64,000 nt of DNA, from positions 14,212,501-14,276,500 of the forward strand of contig OW799234.1 in the NCBI GenBank assembly GCA_941918925.1. Reading direction: 5' to 3'. Under the pieces are notes generated by a model. That model was not told the origin of the DNA. It searched no databases and was given only the letters and a program-made list of their open reading frames with translations. Positions 1 through 11,290 of the stretch are shown here, in pieces. Position 1 is the first letter of the stretch, and each line of letters starts with the position of its first letter. Source of the DNA: Phyto melanocephala (Eukaryota > Arthropoda > Insecta > Diptera > Rhinophoridae). A program made the position numbers and the translations under genes.

Positions 1-682
1 TAAGCTCTGTCAGTCTGTCCGTGTGTATGTTGAAATCAACTTTTTGAAGCCCCCCGATATCGCTTGAACCCGGGTGATGTATTAAAATATCAGAAATATT
101 CGGGAGTAGAACGGTATTGAAAACATATCAGAAACATCGGTACATAAACAACTGAGATATGAGCAAAAACCCACGACCACCTCGATTTTTTATTCACAAA
201 AACAACATTACAACAACAACATACATACATACAAACGTGTATACTGGTTAGAGAAAACGTGGCATCGAATCCCAGCTGAGCCAAAAAAAATTTTTTTTTT
301 ATATATTTTTTAAAATTTTTTTTTAAATTTTTTTTTATTTTTTATTTAATATATTATTTATGTTTTTATTATTTTTATTTTTTAATTTTTTTTTAAAATT
401 TTTTTTTTATTTATTTTTTGTTTTATATTTGTTATATATATTTTAATTATTTTTTTTTAATTTTTTTTTTTTAATTTTTTTTTTTTTTTTTTTTACATAC
501 ATACGTAAATTTATAATTTTACAAAGGGATGTTTTTATATATGTATGTTTTTTATATGTATGTACGTATTTTATATGGGATGAATGGTGATACAAACTAC
601 TGTTATTGCATGACTAAACGTTGTGAAGGGTATATAAAATTCGTCACGGCCGAATATAGCGCTCTTAATTGTTTTAATTGTA
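1..682 (-). mobile_element. mini-me/DINE-1-like interspersed element, cut by the window start
   Basis: Non-coding element of the most abundant family in the window. Read on the minus strand it starts at the AAGAGCGCTATATTCGGC-type end near 680. A hairpin with ATTCGGC/GCCGAAT-like arms, an A/T-rich middle, a tRNA-like segment near 260-285 and a GTCY microsatellite (gtcagtctgtccgtgtg) near 10-30 follow. The TA-rich plus GTCY structure is what defines mini-me/DINE-1 (Helentron-associated) elements of Diptera. Short open frames here are repeat-derived. The far end lies outside the window. It truncates the Tc1 transposase that follows. Confidence 0.75.
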
Positions 683-1557
683 TCGTAGATTCAATGCCTG
701 TCATTTTGAGCGATGAACAAACACTCTATCATCCGGTCCCATACGATTTACCTTAGTTTCATCACTCCAAAGTATTTTTTTCCAGAATGAGAGGTCTTTA
801 GATTTGTGGGTGCGAGCAAACAATAAACGCTTGGCAATATTTTTTTTTTTTTTTGATAGAAGTGGCTTCTTCCGGCTTGCGCGTCCAAACAACTGTGCAT
901 CATTCAGGCGTCTTCGGATGAGCCTGTTTGATACGTTTAATCCAAATTCATGGTTAATTTCATTCGCAATATCGCGTGATGACAAGAAAGGATCCTTCTT
1001 AGACTTTCGAATAATAGCAAGGTCTACTACTTTTGCTGATTTTTTAGCACGTGGCTTATGTTTCTTGGATTCTATTGCACTCATTGAGTTCATTTCCATG
1101 GTATTATTCGCATTATAAACCAATTTTCGTGAGCGATGCAAATTTTCTGCAATTTCAGCCGGTTTTTTCCATCTTTCAACATGTTGATAATAATACGTCT
1201 CTACTCAGGTGTGCCATCTTTTCCACGTCCCAGTTTTTGGAAAAATTATATTAAGTAACACAAATAAAAATAAAATAATTTAACTTACGAAAGTTTTTTT
1301 TATTTTACACAAAAAAAAAACTTTTACGCGAGTTGTGCTAATTTGCTGTCCAAGACAAATGCATACAATGACACAAAACAGCAATCAAAACGAAAAAGAA
1401 TGTCTTATAAAGGTAATAATTTTTGTTATACAGAAGCATATTTTTCTGTGCAACAGTGCAGACCAAATAAATTGGTGTTATTAGAAAAAATATATTAAAA
1501 ACAACACAGTCAAAATTAAGAGTGATCTTGTGCTAATTTAATGTCCATGGCTGTATA
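683..1557 (-). mobile_element. Tc1-like element, 3' half lost, transposase pseudogene
   Basis: On the minus strand a Tc1/mariner-superfamily transposase can be followed from about 1234 to 690. It has an N-terminal helix-turn-helix region (KPAEIAENLHRSRKLVYN, before the longest open frame), a second HTH with SSRDIANEIN, then WSDETK with the first catalytic Asp. The other two acidic residues are absent because the gene ends where the neighbouring mini-me-like element begins. An in-frame stop lies near 1205. The terminal region at 1325-1556 has two direct copies of a TGTGCTAATTTNNTGTCCA motif about 200 bp apart, as in Tc1-like elements of the IR/DR type. Confidence 0.7.
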
Positions 1558-2490
1558 CATTTGGTAAGAAAAAAAAAAGTTAAATTCTAAATTAGGTGCT
1601 AAGTTTTCCATATGGAGCGCACAACATGCCAACTGGGCATAAGTGCATACCTGTCATGGGTTTGGGCTTTTATACCCCTCCTTTTCAACCCAACCTAACC
1701 TAAGTTTTAACTGCCACCTTAGCCTACAACTGCAAACTAGTTAAATTCCAACTTTTTCCCTTAATGAATATGCAGTTTAAGAGACATTTATAAAGTGCTT
1801 GTCATAATATGAAAACGTATGAAGTTTTTTTTTATCTTTGGAATGGGCTGGACATTTTACCAAGAGATAATCAGATTAAACTCTTATTATTGCTCTTTAA
1901 AAATAATTTTATAAGCCCTAAATACCTGCGCATAGTAAAATTTTAGTGTTTTTCATTTTATCATTAAACCTTTATTAAGAGTTTTTGTTTTTGCAGTCGT
2001 GGTTGACATATTCATGGAATGGCCCATATGTGTGTGTATGTATGCTCGTTTTTAACACGAAAATACATAAAAGTTGTAACTAATATGGTGTAGAAAAAAA
2101 GCTGCTTAAAATCAATTTCAATACAAGGGTATGACTCTACACAACTTTATACACTTATGGTCAAAATAATAAGTACAGCCATTTAATTTAAGTTAGAGAA
2201 TCACCGCATACTATTTTGATTTCTTCGAACATTGTAAAGTTTTATAAAAACACAAAAACAATATGAAAAAAAAACAACAACAACATTAAATTCTGCTTGG
2301 CTGAAAAGTGCGAAATTATTGAAAAGGAAATCAAAGAAAAGATTTGTCAAATTGTACTTTCTTTGAACTCCACAATATCGATTTTTTATTTTATTTTTTT
2401 CTCTCGACTAAAACTTGACGCTTACAGAATCCCAGCAAAAATATCTACGACAAAGAAGTGAATTTGCAGGGGTTCGACTGGTGACGAAGT
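1558..2490. other. non-coding AT-rich stretch
   Basis: No coding region, RNA gene or recognisable repeat seen. Short A/T runs and a 'tttataccc' fragment near 1670 may be old mini-me debris. Confidence 0.5.
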
Positions 2491-2494
2491 GATT

Positions 2495-2745
2495 AAATTT
2501 TGGTGTAAACACTAATGATTTCAACATTAGCGTGTCATTGGAGATCATGTGTTTACATGAATATTTTAATGAACTGCACTCCTTTTTAATAAGTGCATAG
2601 AACTCATGCATATTTGATGAGAAGCATCGGATGTTTCATGAGTTGAATTTGTTTGTTTACATGAATTCTTTAAGATATTTTGCATGATGTTGCATTCGTT
2701 TTTAAGCACATCATTTATGACAAATTATTTTGCAGTTAAGAAGTA
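2495..2745. repeat. diverged dispersed repeat, copy 1
   Basis: Shares ordered blocks with 24080-24310: AAGTGCATAGAAC(T/G)CATGCATAT, TTTGTTTACATGAATT, TTTAAGATATTTTGCAT and AAGCACATCA, at the same spacing and in the same orientation. Type unknown; no termini identified. Confidence 0.5.
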
Positions 2746-2928
2746 ATTTCGAATTAATGCTTTTACACAATTGATTTAGAAGTCTTGTAAATGTAATTCG
2801 CTTTGCACTATTTCCAAATTTTTTTGCTGGGATGTCATACGTCCTAATAACAAAACACGTGCTAGACTTAATAAAACTGGCTTCTAAATAGAAGGAAAAT
2901 AAATGTTTACAACAATGACGTTATGTTT

Positions 2929-3293
2929 GTCCCCGTTTACACAGAGAAACATTTGGAAGGGAAACATCTGGAATTCTCTTTAGTAGTTTCCTTTGCGGTC
3001 ATACAGAGAAATATTGTTGTCGGAAACATTCCAGTTTATATTTTAATTTTATTTAGTACATTATTTTAAATTTTTTGTAAATAAAGTCAAATATAAACCA
3101 TAGAGAACAAAGCACGCCGAAAAGAAATAAAGCAAATTTAAAAAAAAAACCTAGCAAATGTAAACAATAAGAATGAAAGCACAAAGCGTGCCTCCGAGAA
3201 CGGGAAACAAATTTCATATTCTCTTCCCCACCCGTCCCTCTCTAACCAAACAAAATGTTTTCCTTTCAAATGTTGCCCTGTCTAAACGGGGAC
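2929..3293. mobile_element. MITE with ~39-bp terminal inverted repeats
   Basis: GTCCCCGTTTACACAG at 2929 is matched in inverse at 3278-3293 (CTGTCTAAACGGGGAC). The arms stay about 85% alike for about 39 bp (ACATTTGGAAGG / CCTTTCAAATGT). About 365 bp long with no coding capacity. No clear target duplication, so the superfamily is undecided. Confidence 0.6.
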
Positions 3294-3782
3294 TTAATAT
3301 GAACAAAAAAGTTTTAAAACTTTTAAGTATACATTCCCTGCAGATAACGTGACTAGTTCATACACATAAATGTAAAGTATACTCTGTAATGGACAAGTAC
3401 TAATCCAAAGATCACCCAAATGTATGGAGAAAACGTGATAGATTTTACATTACGATGTCCTAGGGCGATCGGAGTAGTCTCAAAACTTCTCTTTGTCACT
3501 ACTCGATTTAGCACCTGCACAACCGTTATACACGTCTTGACAAGAATTTATTTAATCGTTAAAACACGAACACTTGTCGTTTAACAAAAAAAAAAATCTC
3601 TTGTTTAAAAATGATATGGTCCATGACTGCATTACATAGGACCATGTTGTAAGTAGTCCATTTAGCTAAAATGGACCACGTAGTCCAATATTATCTACAG
3701 GGTTTAAATGTACACATACATACATATGTGTTAGTATCCCTGAAGAGTTTAAATTTTCCATTTTTAATCATAAATACATTTA

Positions 3783-4008
3783 CTCAATTCACAGGCTGTC
3801 GTAGGTGTTGTACGTCATGGTAGTTGTATACATACATTTTGTTGATAATTTCTACATAAATTTCTTGTACAATACTTACAACAATTTTACCTATGTTTGT
3901 AGAATGTCGCATAAATACATTATAGCTGGAAAAGTAGTAACTATCGCCGTTTTTTGTTCAAGTGCATTTGTTATGACCTACGACTCCTGCGACAGCCTGT
4001 GAATTGAG
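3783..4008. mobile_element. MITE with 19-bp perfect inverted repeats
   Basis: CTCAATTCACAGGCTGTCG at 3783-3801 is exactly inverted at 3990-4008. The interior of about 190 bp is AT-rich and has no meaningful reading frame. No convincing target duplication. Confidence 0.6.
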
Positions 4009-4128
4009 CAATTATTGTTTAACGGTTTTTCAATCCGTCCATAGTTGTTTTTTTTTTTTTTTAACATAGAAACAGTACCATTAGTAATGTAGAGAGTATT
4101 CAGAAAGTTTAGAAAGAGTTTCCTATTA

Positions 4129-4946
4129 CAGTGCTGTTTAAAAAAATAGTTTCACCAGATCTGCAAAATGTTTACTATTTTCTCTTATACAAAGAAGTAT
4201 ATGTAGAAAAGTAACTGCACTTTATTTACTGAACTCTTGTGAATATAATACCGTTATATTTTAAAAATTTTGAAGGGGCACTGTTTTCTAATTCATTGTA
4301 ATTCTACTACTTTCGAAATGAAGCTGATAACAGCGTTACTGTCAATGGAGACCGATATAGATCGATGATAACCAACTTTTTTTGGTTGATATCGGAAGAA
4401 GTTGATCTTCACAACATTTTGTTCCAACAACACGGAGCTACGTGCAACACACGGCAAATGCAACAATTGAATTATTGCGAGAAAAGTTTGAAGATTCGAT
4501 TATTTTTTTAAGAAATTGTGTTAATGAATGGCTTCCATGAAGTTGTGATTTAACACCATTAGACTATTTCCTGTGGGGCGATTTAAAGTCATTGATCTTT
4601 TTTGAAATAAACCAGACTCTCTTTAAGCTTTACAAGTCAATATTGAACGTGCCGTTCATAACACAGGACTTGATTTAGTGGAAAAAGTGGTCGAAAATTG
4701 GGTTCATCGAAGTCGTTTCTGCAGGAGAAGTCGTGGAGGCCATTTGAATAGCTTTTTATTTACAACTTAATTGTATCGATTGTATTTGAGTTTCCTTAAC
4801 AATAAGTGTGTGCGTGTGTGTTTTTTTTTTAAAAATCATATCACTCTTATTAGAAAAACTTATAAATACTTCTTTGTATAAGAGTTTTAGAAATAGTAAA
4901 CTTTTTGGAGAGTAGGTGGGTGAACCTATTTTTTTGAACAGCACTG
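4129..4946 (+). mobile_element. Tc1/mariner element, non-autonomous, long inverted repeats
   Basis: Starts TA|CAGTGCTG and ends CAGCACTG|TA: the TA duplication and CAGTGCTG terminus typical of Tc1-like elements. The inverted repeats extend about 75 bp (4129-4205 and 4870-4946, including CTTATACAAAGAAGTAT in both). The interior (about 4330-4745) holds plus-strand transposase debris: TVNGDRYRSMI, FQQHGAT (His where the family has the second catalytic Asp), then an Arg-rich tail. Frameshifts and stops throughout; not coding. Confidence 0.7.
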
Positions 4947-4949
4947 TAT

Positions 4950-5970
4950 AAGCTTATCACCTTAATTATTGAAATACATATGTATGTGAATACTTTGCAT
5001 GCCGCAAATTGCTATTTAGCAGCATTTTTCTAAAACAAGCAAAACTGACACTTATTTGGAGCTTAAAATTATAAAACAAAAAAAGTAAAAAAAAAAAATA
5101 AAAACTAAAAAAACTCTAGCTATAGTAATACTTTACAAAAAAAAAAAAAAAAAAAAAATAAAGTGCTACTTTTTAATTAATTTTTAAAATATTTAATATT
5201 TATAGTAAGAACTCTAAATTTAGTTTTAAGCTTAAGTTAACACTCAATAGTTTTTATAAATAAACCATAAATATGCTACTACATACATACATACAAACAT
5301 ATTTCGATAATTTTAATTTAACAAAAATATATATGTACACCACAAAACAATAGCAAAATTTATATAAATGTTTTTTTTTTTATTTAGTTAAATTTTTTTT
5401 TATATACTTACACACATACATACATACCTACATACATGCATACTTTTTTTTCCTCGCCTCGCCTTGCTTTTTATTTTAAAGAAAAGCAAAAAAAAATTAA
5501 AAAAAAAAATAAAGAACTACACAAAACCATTGTACATTTAAATAAACAAAATCAAGAACAATTATCAAATATATTGAATAAAATTCTCTGCCAATTTTAA
5601 GATGGAAAAATCATTCTCTTTATTTTTATTTTATTTCAATCATTATGAAAATAATATATATTTTTATTAAAAAATAAAAAATAAAAAAAATTATACCTAA
5701 ATTTAATTAAAAAATAAAAAACAAACAAAAATTATACAATTAAAAAATTAATTAATTTAAAAAAATGTCTAGTTATAAATTTGACTCTAAAATTTAAATA
5801 AATCTAAATTTTATTAAAAAAAAAAAAATACGCAAAAAAAAATTAGATACAAATTGAGTTTTAATTGGGAAGAGCGATTATTCGACTTTAAAAATTAACC
5901 GGTTTTCCGCTTAGCTGCTATTTAAAAAAAAACCGGCTTTATTTTAATAAATCTCTGGCAATAAGGAAAA
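4950..5970. other. A/T-rich low-complexity stretch
   Basis: Long poly(A)/poly(T) runs and (ACAT)n microsatellite blocks near 5280 and 5410-5440. Near 5870-5935 a fragment with GATTATTCGACTTT and AACCGGTTTT matches the left end of the hAT element at 43011. No genes seen. Confidence 0.5.
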
Positions 5971-5977
5971 AATACTT

Positions 5978-6720
5978 ACAGTTGCCCAATAAAGTCTACA
6001 TACAACACGAATAACTAATTTTTTTTTCATTAAAAAAAGGTTTTGTAAACTTTAGTTAAACATACTTTTTGTTTACCATCGTATCCAAATATATTAAATT
6101 TAGACTCATCACTAAAGATTACTTTTTCCGTCATTTTAATGTAGTTTTGCAAATTCAAAACGTTTTTTTTAAATTAGTTTCGCTAATAAACGGTTTTTTT
6201 TTTTTTGGAAAACCATTAGCTCTCAAAACATTACGCACAGTTTCGGGATGAATACTTATCTGCATAGATATTTTGCGATATTCACAGCATTTATTCATGG
6301 ATAATTTGTTAAGAGTCTGACAACATTCCGCTTTTCGTGCACTGAAAGCTTACATGGCCTGCCTGATCGGTATTTATTTTCTGTTGTATTTGTAATATTA
6401 TAATTTTTTATAATCGGCCTTATTGTCATTGGCGTTGTCGTGTCGTTTTTGTGTCGAAAACGACAGAAATACGACAAGGTCTCATTAATTTTACATTGTC
6501 GTAAATATTACACGGTACCAAAAAATACGACAACGCCACTGACAATAAGGCTCAATATTTTGAACTGTAGAGCGGCTAATTCTAACAATATTTGCAATTT
6601 CTCCGTATGATTTTTATTCATTTCTCAATTTAACCACTAATTTTTTAATTTCCTGCGAAATTTCTTTGCGTTTTTGTAAATTCTGCGATATTCTAACGAT
6701 AATAAACTACAAAATCACTT
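5978..6720 (-). mobile_element. Tc1-like transposase pseudogene
   Basis: Minus-strand pieces read in order from 6700: an N-terminal HTH (SYGEIANIVRISRSTVQN), RSGRPCKLS with NVVRLL, then ISIHPETVRNVLRANGFPKK and VIFSDESKFNIFGYDG with the first catalytic Asp near 6100. ACAGTTGCCCAATAAAGTCT near 5980 resembles a Tc1 terminus. The gene is interrupted by a 136-bp MITE at 6418-6553 and has frameshifts. The C-terminal catalytic half was not found. Confidence 0.7.
6418..6553. mobile_element. 136-bp MITE inserted in Tc1 transposase
   Basis: GCCTTATTGTCATTGGCGTT at the left is matched in inverse by CGCCACTGACAATAAGGC at the right (one mismatch in about 23 bp). It splits the Tc1 frame exactly between ISRSTVQN and the RSGRPCK region, so it is younger than the transposase gene. 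Confidence 0.65.
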
Positions 6721-6724
6721 CAGC

Positions 6725-7148
6725 TGCTAAATTATTTTGTTTTCTTTTATTACTGGTCAAAAAGTAAGTAAAAAAAGAAATACGGTTACTTTGAGACGTG
6801 TTTCTATTAAGTAAAAAAAGTTTGCTAATCTAGCAAGAGGCTAGGTTACCAAGCTTAAAAGAAATAAATAAAAAATATAGCCTACAGAAATACGAAAATG
6901 TTTCATTCATCTGATGTTGTTGTAAATTTTACGCAATACTAAAAAATTAGGCTGATTAATAAATTTAAAAATAAACTTGTTTAAGGAAAAAATAAACTTG
7001 CTTTTAAATTGTCAAATTTCAACATATTCATAAAAACTTTTCGTACTTTTTTTATTAACAAATACTTTCAAAGTCGATTCAAAACCAAGTTTACATCTTA
7101 TTATAATTTTATTACAACACAATAACAAATTGTTCTTCGACCTTCAGA
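6725..7148. other. AT-rich spacer downstream of the ZNF622-like gene
   Basis: No coding region or repeat recognised. It should contain the 3' UTR and cleavage site of the minus-strand gene ending at 7149; a minus-strand AATAAA-like signal could not be singled out. Confidence 0.4.
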
Positions 7149-8403
7149 TTAGAACATTACTTGAGCTCGGTAATGGTGTTGCAATTTGTTAGCACGACAT
7201 CCCAATTTCATTTGCCATTTGGCCTGTACACGTTTCATCAGATGTATATCACGAGCTTTGCGAGCGGCAGCATTTTGGTCACTAGCAGACCAGCCCAAAG
7301 ATCGATATGTGCTTAAAAGATGGTGAAGTTTGCGATCGGATTTCTTGGGCAGCAAGGCACGATTAGGGTTCAAGCGTTGTTTGTAGTAGCGCATCAGGGA
7401 GCGATGACCAATAACAGCGCCTGAAGGTAACACTAATTGATATTCATCGCCTTCCAAAAGATCCGGTACAACTTCCTCGTCAATGTCCATGCTTTCATCC
7501 TGAAGATATAAAAATAGGTATTTATAAAAACATTTCTATAATATATTCTTTTTATAAACTCACATGATCTGGATAACTAGAACTATAGTCGTAGTAGTCC
7601 GAATATTCGGCTAAAGCCAAACCTTCATGTAACATTTGACAGTGACCCTTATCCAACATATGTTTTCTGACCGCATCCAAGGAGTAGAAGGTTTTGCCTT
7701 TGTCATTACACCACAAGCAGATAAAGTAAACAGCCACTTTTTCACCCAAATAATTGAGAAGACCCTCTAAATCTGTACAATATTCAGGATCGGGTATGAA
7801 AAAGGAATGTGTCTCGGACATGTGTTTCAAATTATCCTCAATATCTTCAGCCTTGTGCTCACAAAACAAACAATCTTTATCTGTTAGAGGATTCTCAGCT
7901 AGCTCATCGAATTCATCAGAATCTACAATCTCTTCCTCAACATCCTCATAATCATTATCGTCCTCCATTTCTTCAGCTTGAGCCACTTGATGTAAAGCAA
8001 ATTTACCTTTACCTTGGGCTGCGGCCGCAATGGCTGGATGTGGTCTCGGCTGCATTACAGTTTTTGTGGTAATTTCCTTTTCCTCTCCCTCATTATCATT
8101 TTCAAACTTAACTAAATTATCTTTGTGTTTCTTACTGTTCAAATGATTATCATGGGCATTTTTATTTCCAAATTGCTTCCGACAGGCATTACAATACAGA
8201 CTCATTTGTCGCTCCTCATTGGCGCTAGCTTGAGCATTGCGCATTTCTATAACACGAGTTTGGAACTCCTCCACCGTGACTGGCGGCAATTCAGCCACAC
8301 GACGTTTTAGATTATAGCGGTGCCAGTCTGTTTTATAATGTTCACGTTGTATGTCTGCCGAAGCAAATTTAACACTGCAATTAATGCAAGTAAAATTTGA
8401 CAT
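7149..8403 (-). CDS. ZNF622: Rei1/ZNF622-type zinc-finger protein, 60S ribosome assembly factor
   Basis: Two-exon gene: exon 1 at 8403-7564 (280 codons), intron 7563-7500 (64 nt, GTGAGT...TTCAG), exon 2 at 7499-7149. The joined product is 396 aa, close to the family's usual length. Residues 4-28 form a U1-type C2H2 finger (C6, C9, H22, H28), and a second has CNAC...HLNSKKH. Two degenerate fingers follow (CLFCEHK..HMSETH and CLWCNDK..HMLDKGH), with an acidic linker between the finger pairs. Exon 2 carries the hallmark IGHRSLMRYYKQR and the basic C-terminus ending QVMF. In yeast Rei1 acts in the cytoplasm on late pre-60S particles, helping to recycle shuttling factors; that role is inferred here from family membership. 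Start chosen because MSNFTC places the first finger at the extreme N-terminus, as in the family. Intact. Confidence 0.93.
7500..7563 (-). other. intron of ZNF622-like gene
   Basis: Donor GTGAGT directly after the CAT codon, acceptor ATCTTCAG; phase 0. Removing it joins PDH to DESMD in one frame and avoids the stop that would end exon 1 three codons later. Confidence 0.9.
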
Positions 8404-10003
8404 GATTTTCTTTTAATTCTACTTAAAATTTCACAATATCTTTTCTGCGTTTATCACTAAAATCTGTCTTTGTTATATGCCAAATCCAAACACGTTATTG
8501 ACACATCACTGTCAAAAATTTAATGATGGGAGAGTACCATGTCAATAAGTAAACAGATTAACACAACGGCGTTGAAGTTTATTAACGCCGTTTTTTACAG
8601 ATAAAGAGCTGCCACATATATATTAAAATATTTTTAAAGAAAATTACTGATGTAGAGTATTTATGTATAAAGGAAAACTGTAGGTATTTCTTTTAGTTGC
8701 ACAATAGGTTTCCCAATGCCGTACTCATTGAAAATTTTTGAAAAATTTACACAAGGATATTATTTAATGTATATAAAAATAAAGTATTTTATTATTCGCA
8801 TAATTTCATTTAGGTCCATTGTTTTACCTTTTACAGAAGAATTGTAAAGCATTGGTTAAAAAAAGATTTTAAGGCTTAAATGAACAACAAAATTTAAAGT
8901 TTTTTTGTTTAAATTAAAGAAAATTTTGAAATAAATACATATTCAATTTTGCAAAGGAGTTAATGCTTGATAGCATAGCAATGCAGTCATTCAAGCCATG
9001 TTACAAAAAAAATTGACAGTCTGCATTTACATTAAACAAGTTTTTTTGCATTAAATATTCCTTTTCCATACTATTTACGTAAAATTTTTCCCGCTTATTA
9101 ATGGGATGTTGTCACCTTATGTGAATTCGCCTTGGTCTGTATTAGATATTTTTCGTTAATCTCTGCTAGTTTTTGCAATTTTTGTCTTGTTGCTTTATAC
9201 TATTTTTCTTAACCTATCGAAGTCAGAATTTTCCAATGGGAGTTTTGTGCATTTTATTAACTTCTCCATATTTTTATCGAAACTCATTTTTTTTACAAAC
9301 TCCATTTTTTTTACTTGTTCTTGCTTAAAATTGTCTAATCAATTAAAATATATATAAAGTTCAAGGTAGATTAATAAGATGCTCGTATCCAATCAGTTGA
9401 TAATTTTTTATATACAATTTATAAATTTTAATAATATGTCTGCTTTTTCAAGCTTATTTTTATATTTTTATTTTACAATAAATAGTTTGCAGTTTCAGTT
9501 TGTTTAAAATGTGTTAAAAAAATATGTAAAACTGAAAATAAAAAGTTTTTACTTTGGAGTAAAGTAAATTATTGAAATTAAAGAAAAAGAATTTCAATTT
9601 CAATTTATTTAACACATGCACATGCAATCGTTTGTACAAAAATAACTTGATTGTGTTTTTTTTTTAATTGTTGTGTTTGTTGCCTTATGTACATACCTTA
9701 TGGATATGCCTTATGATTAAGTTAAAAAAAACACCACGAACATTAAAAAATAAAAAACTTACAAAAGATCGAAAGAGGATTGAAAAACTTTCTGCCTATT
9801 AGTTTCGCATATGTAAAAGGCGACTTATCAATTTTTTTATACAAGCTTGTTCAATAATTTTAATCAATCCCACTGGCACCACTCTGCGCAAGTCTGTTTC
9901 CGTCTGGCAGCTTTTTTACATAATTTGGCCAGCTGATATATTTCTCCGGTTGCTAAGTAAACAAACGGAAGTGTAAACAAAAATTAACTCTTGGTAAATC
10001 ACT
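8404..10003. promoter_or_regulatory. shared intergenic region between two divergent genes
   Basis: Separates the minus-strand ZNF622-like gene from the plus-strand Aven gene, so both promoters should lie here. Visible items are a perfect 9-bp-stem hairpin at 8565-8592 (AACGGCGTT/AACGCCGTT) near the ZNF622 side, and otherwise AT-rich sequence. No convincing TATA box or binding-site cluster. The immediate Aven leader (about 9890-10003) is less AT-rich. Confidence 0.4.
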
Positions 10004-10882
10004 ATGGAAGGCAAGGATAATCGATCTAAAGAGTAAGTATAAGCCATTTGACATTAAAAAAGGTTGAAAAGTTTTTCTCAACTCAGAAAGCGTCATAAAA
10101 TGAAGTCACACTATCGCAATAAGAGTAAATATTGTACCACATCTTCTTCCTCGGGTCAAGTGGAAACGGTTCGTGGCTATGTCGATGTAGTGGATTCTAG
10201 TGATGAACGTTTTATGGATAGAAATGAGTGGAATAGGGGTGGCTCTAAGGCAAAGGGTACTAAAACCTATCCAATAGATTTGGATGATTTACCAGGGGAC
10301 GTTGAAAACGAACAAATGAGGGCGGCTGATTTTACCACAATGTCACAATTGCCCTCTGGCATGGGTGGGCACTTTAAGTTTTCTTCAGAAAAACAATGGG
10401 AACAAGCTGAGAATGTAGAATTTCTGAATAACACGGAAGCTCGCGAATATTTTACTTTAAATTTGAAACTTTTGAATGTGGGTCTACAAACAATACCCTT
10501 TTACAAGCGTATGGATTATGCCTCAACCATGTTTAGCAAGGAACAATTAATGACTATGGAAAAACAGGCTGAGGAAGCTGAAAATACATATCAAAATGTG
10601 CTAAAAGAGCATATTGAAAATCCTCGGATTAAGATAAATTCCGCAAGCCGTAAGACTAATTCGGCAAATAGTCAAAAGTCATCTAAAGCAAAGTCTTTCG
10701 AAGCTCCTGATGAATTAGATGAGCTTTTGAATATGACCTCTGATCAAATGTCAAAAGTTTGTGTAAAATCAGAGTCAAATACACCGTCAATTAAACCAGC
10801 CACACCAGATAATAAAAGTGCTGGTGGGGCGGAAAATAAGGACGACATACAACAGTGGTTGGATAACGTGTTGGAAGAATAA
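10004..10882 (+). CDS. aven: Aven homologue (cell-death / DNA-damage checkpoint regulator)
   Basis: Two exons: 10004-10032 (MEGKDNRSK + split Glu codon) and 10087-10882, with a 54-nt intron starting GTAAGT and ending TTTCTCAACTCAG. The joined frame reads ...[14 protein letters not shown] and gives 274 aa. Starting at the ATG within exon 2 would lose this spliced N-terminus. The protein is hydrophilic, with a basic N-terminus. The conserved block [20 protein letters not shown] is followed by [17 protein letters not shown], which matches the core of Aven. A Ser/Thr-rich middle and an acidic C-terminal motif ([13 protein letters not shown]) follow. Vertebrate Aven binds Bcl-xL and Apaf-1 and activates ATM; the fly protein has been linked to ATM-dependent checkpoint control. 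Function here is inferred. Intact, no membrane segment. Confidence 0.78.
10033..10086 (+). other. intron of aven
   Basis: GTAAGT donor, pyrimidine-rich acceptor TTTTTCTCAACTCAG, phase 2. The 54-nt length is typical of short fly introns. Confidence 0.85.
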
Positions 10883-11080
10883 ATGACGTTTACAAATAAT
10901 TTAATAAGTAATAAAAATAATTCTTGCAACTTGAGAATTCGTTGTTAAGAATCTTAAGATAACGAAGTCTTAATAGTGGATTTCAAAGAAATTAAAATAA
11001 AATTAATATTCTATAAGAAATTAGTTGTTCAGATTTACTAAAATTATAAGTTGCAAAAAAGGATTTAAAAGCAAATAAAA

Positions 11081-11290
11081 AACAAGAGTGCAATATTCGA
11101 CAGTACCGAATTGGAAAATATCCTTCACCATCATGTACATAGGTATAATGACCACAACGTAGCTTATACTAGATTTCATGTTATACGCAATTTTCTTTAT
11201 TATTTCCGACGCCACCTTTGATTTTGTACATAGTTAAATGTGTTCGATTATTCAAGTCCTTTCATTTGATACATTGATGGGTTTTTTGAT
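11081..11290 (+). mobile_element. mini-me/DINE-like element fragment
   Basis: AACAAGAGTGCAATATTCGA, then CCTTCACCATCATGTACATAGG and the segment down to TGATACATTGATGG parallel the first ~200 bp of the copies at 31733 and 53905. The hairpin arms are mutated. An old, truncated copy. Confidence 0.6.
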
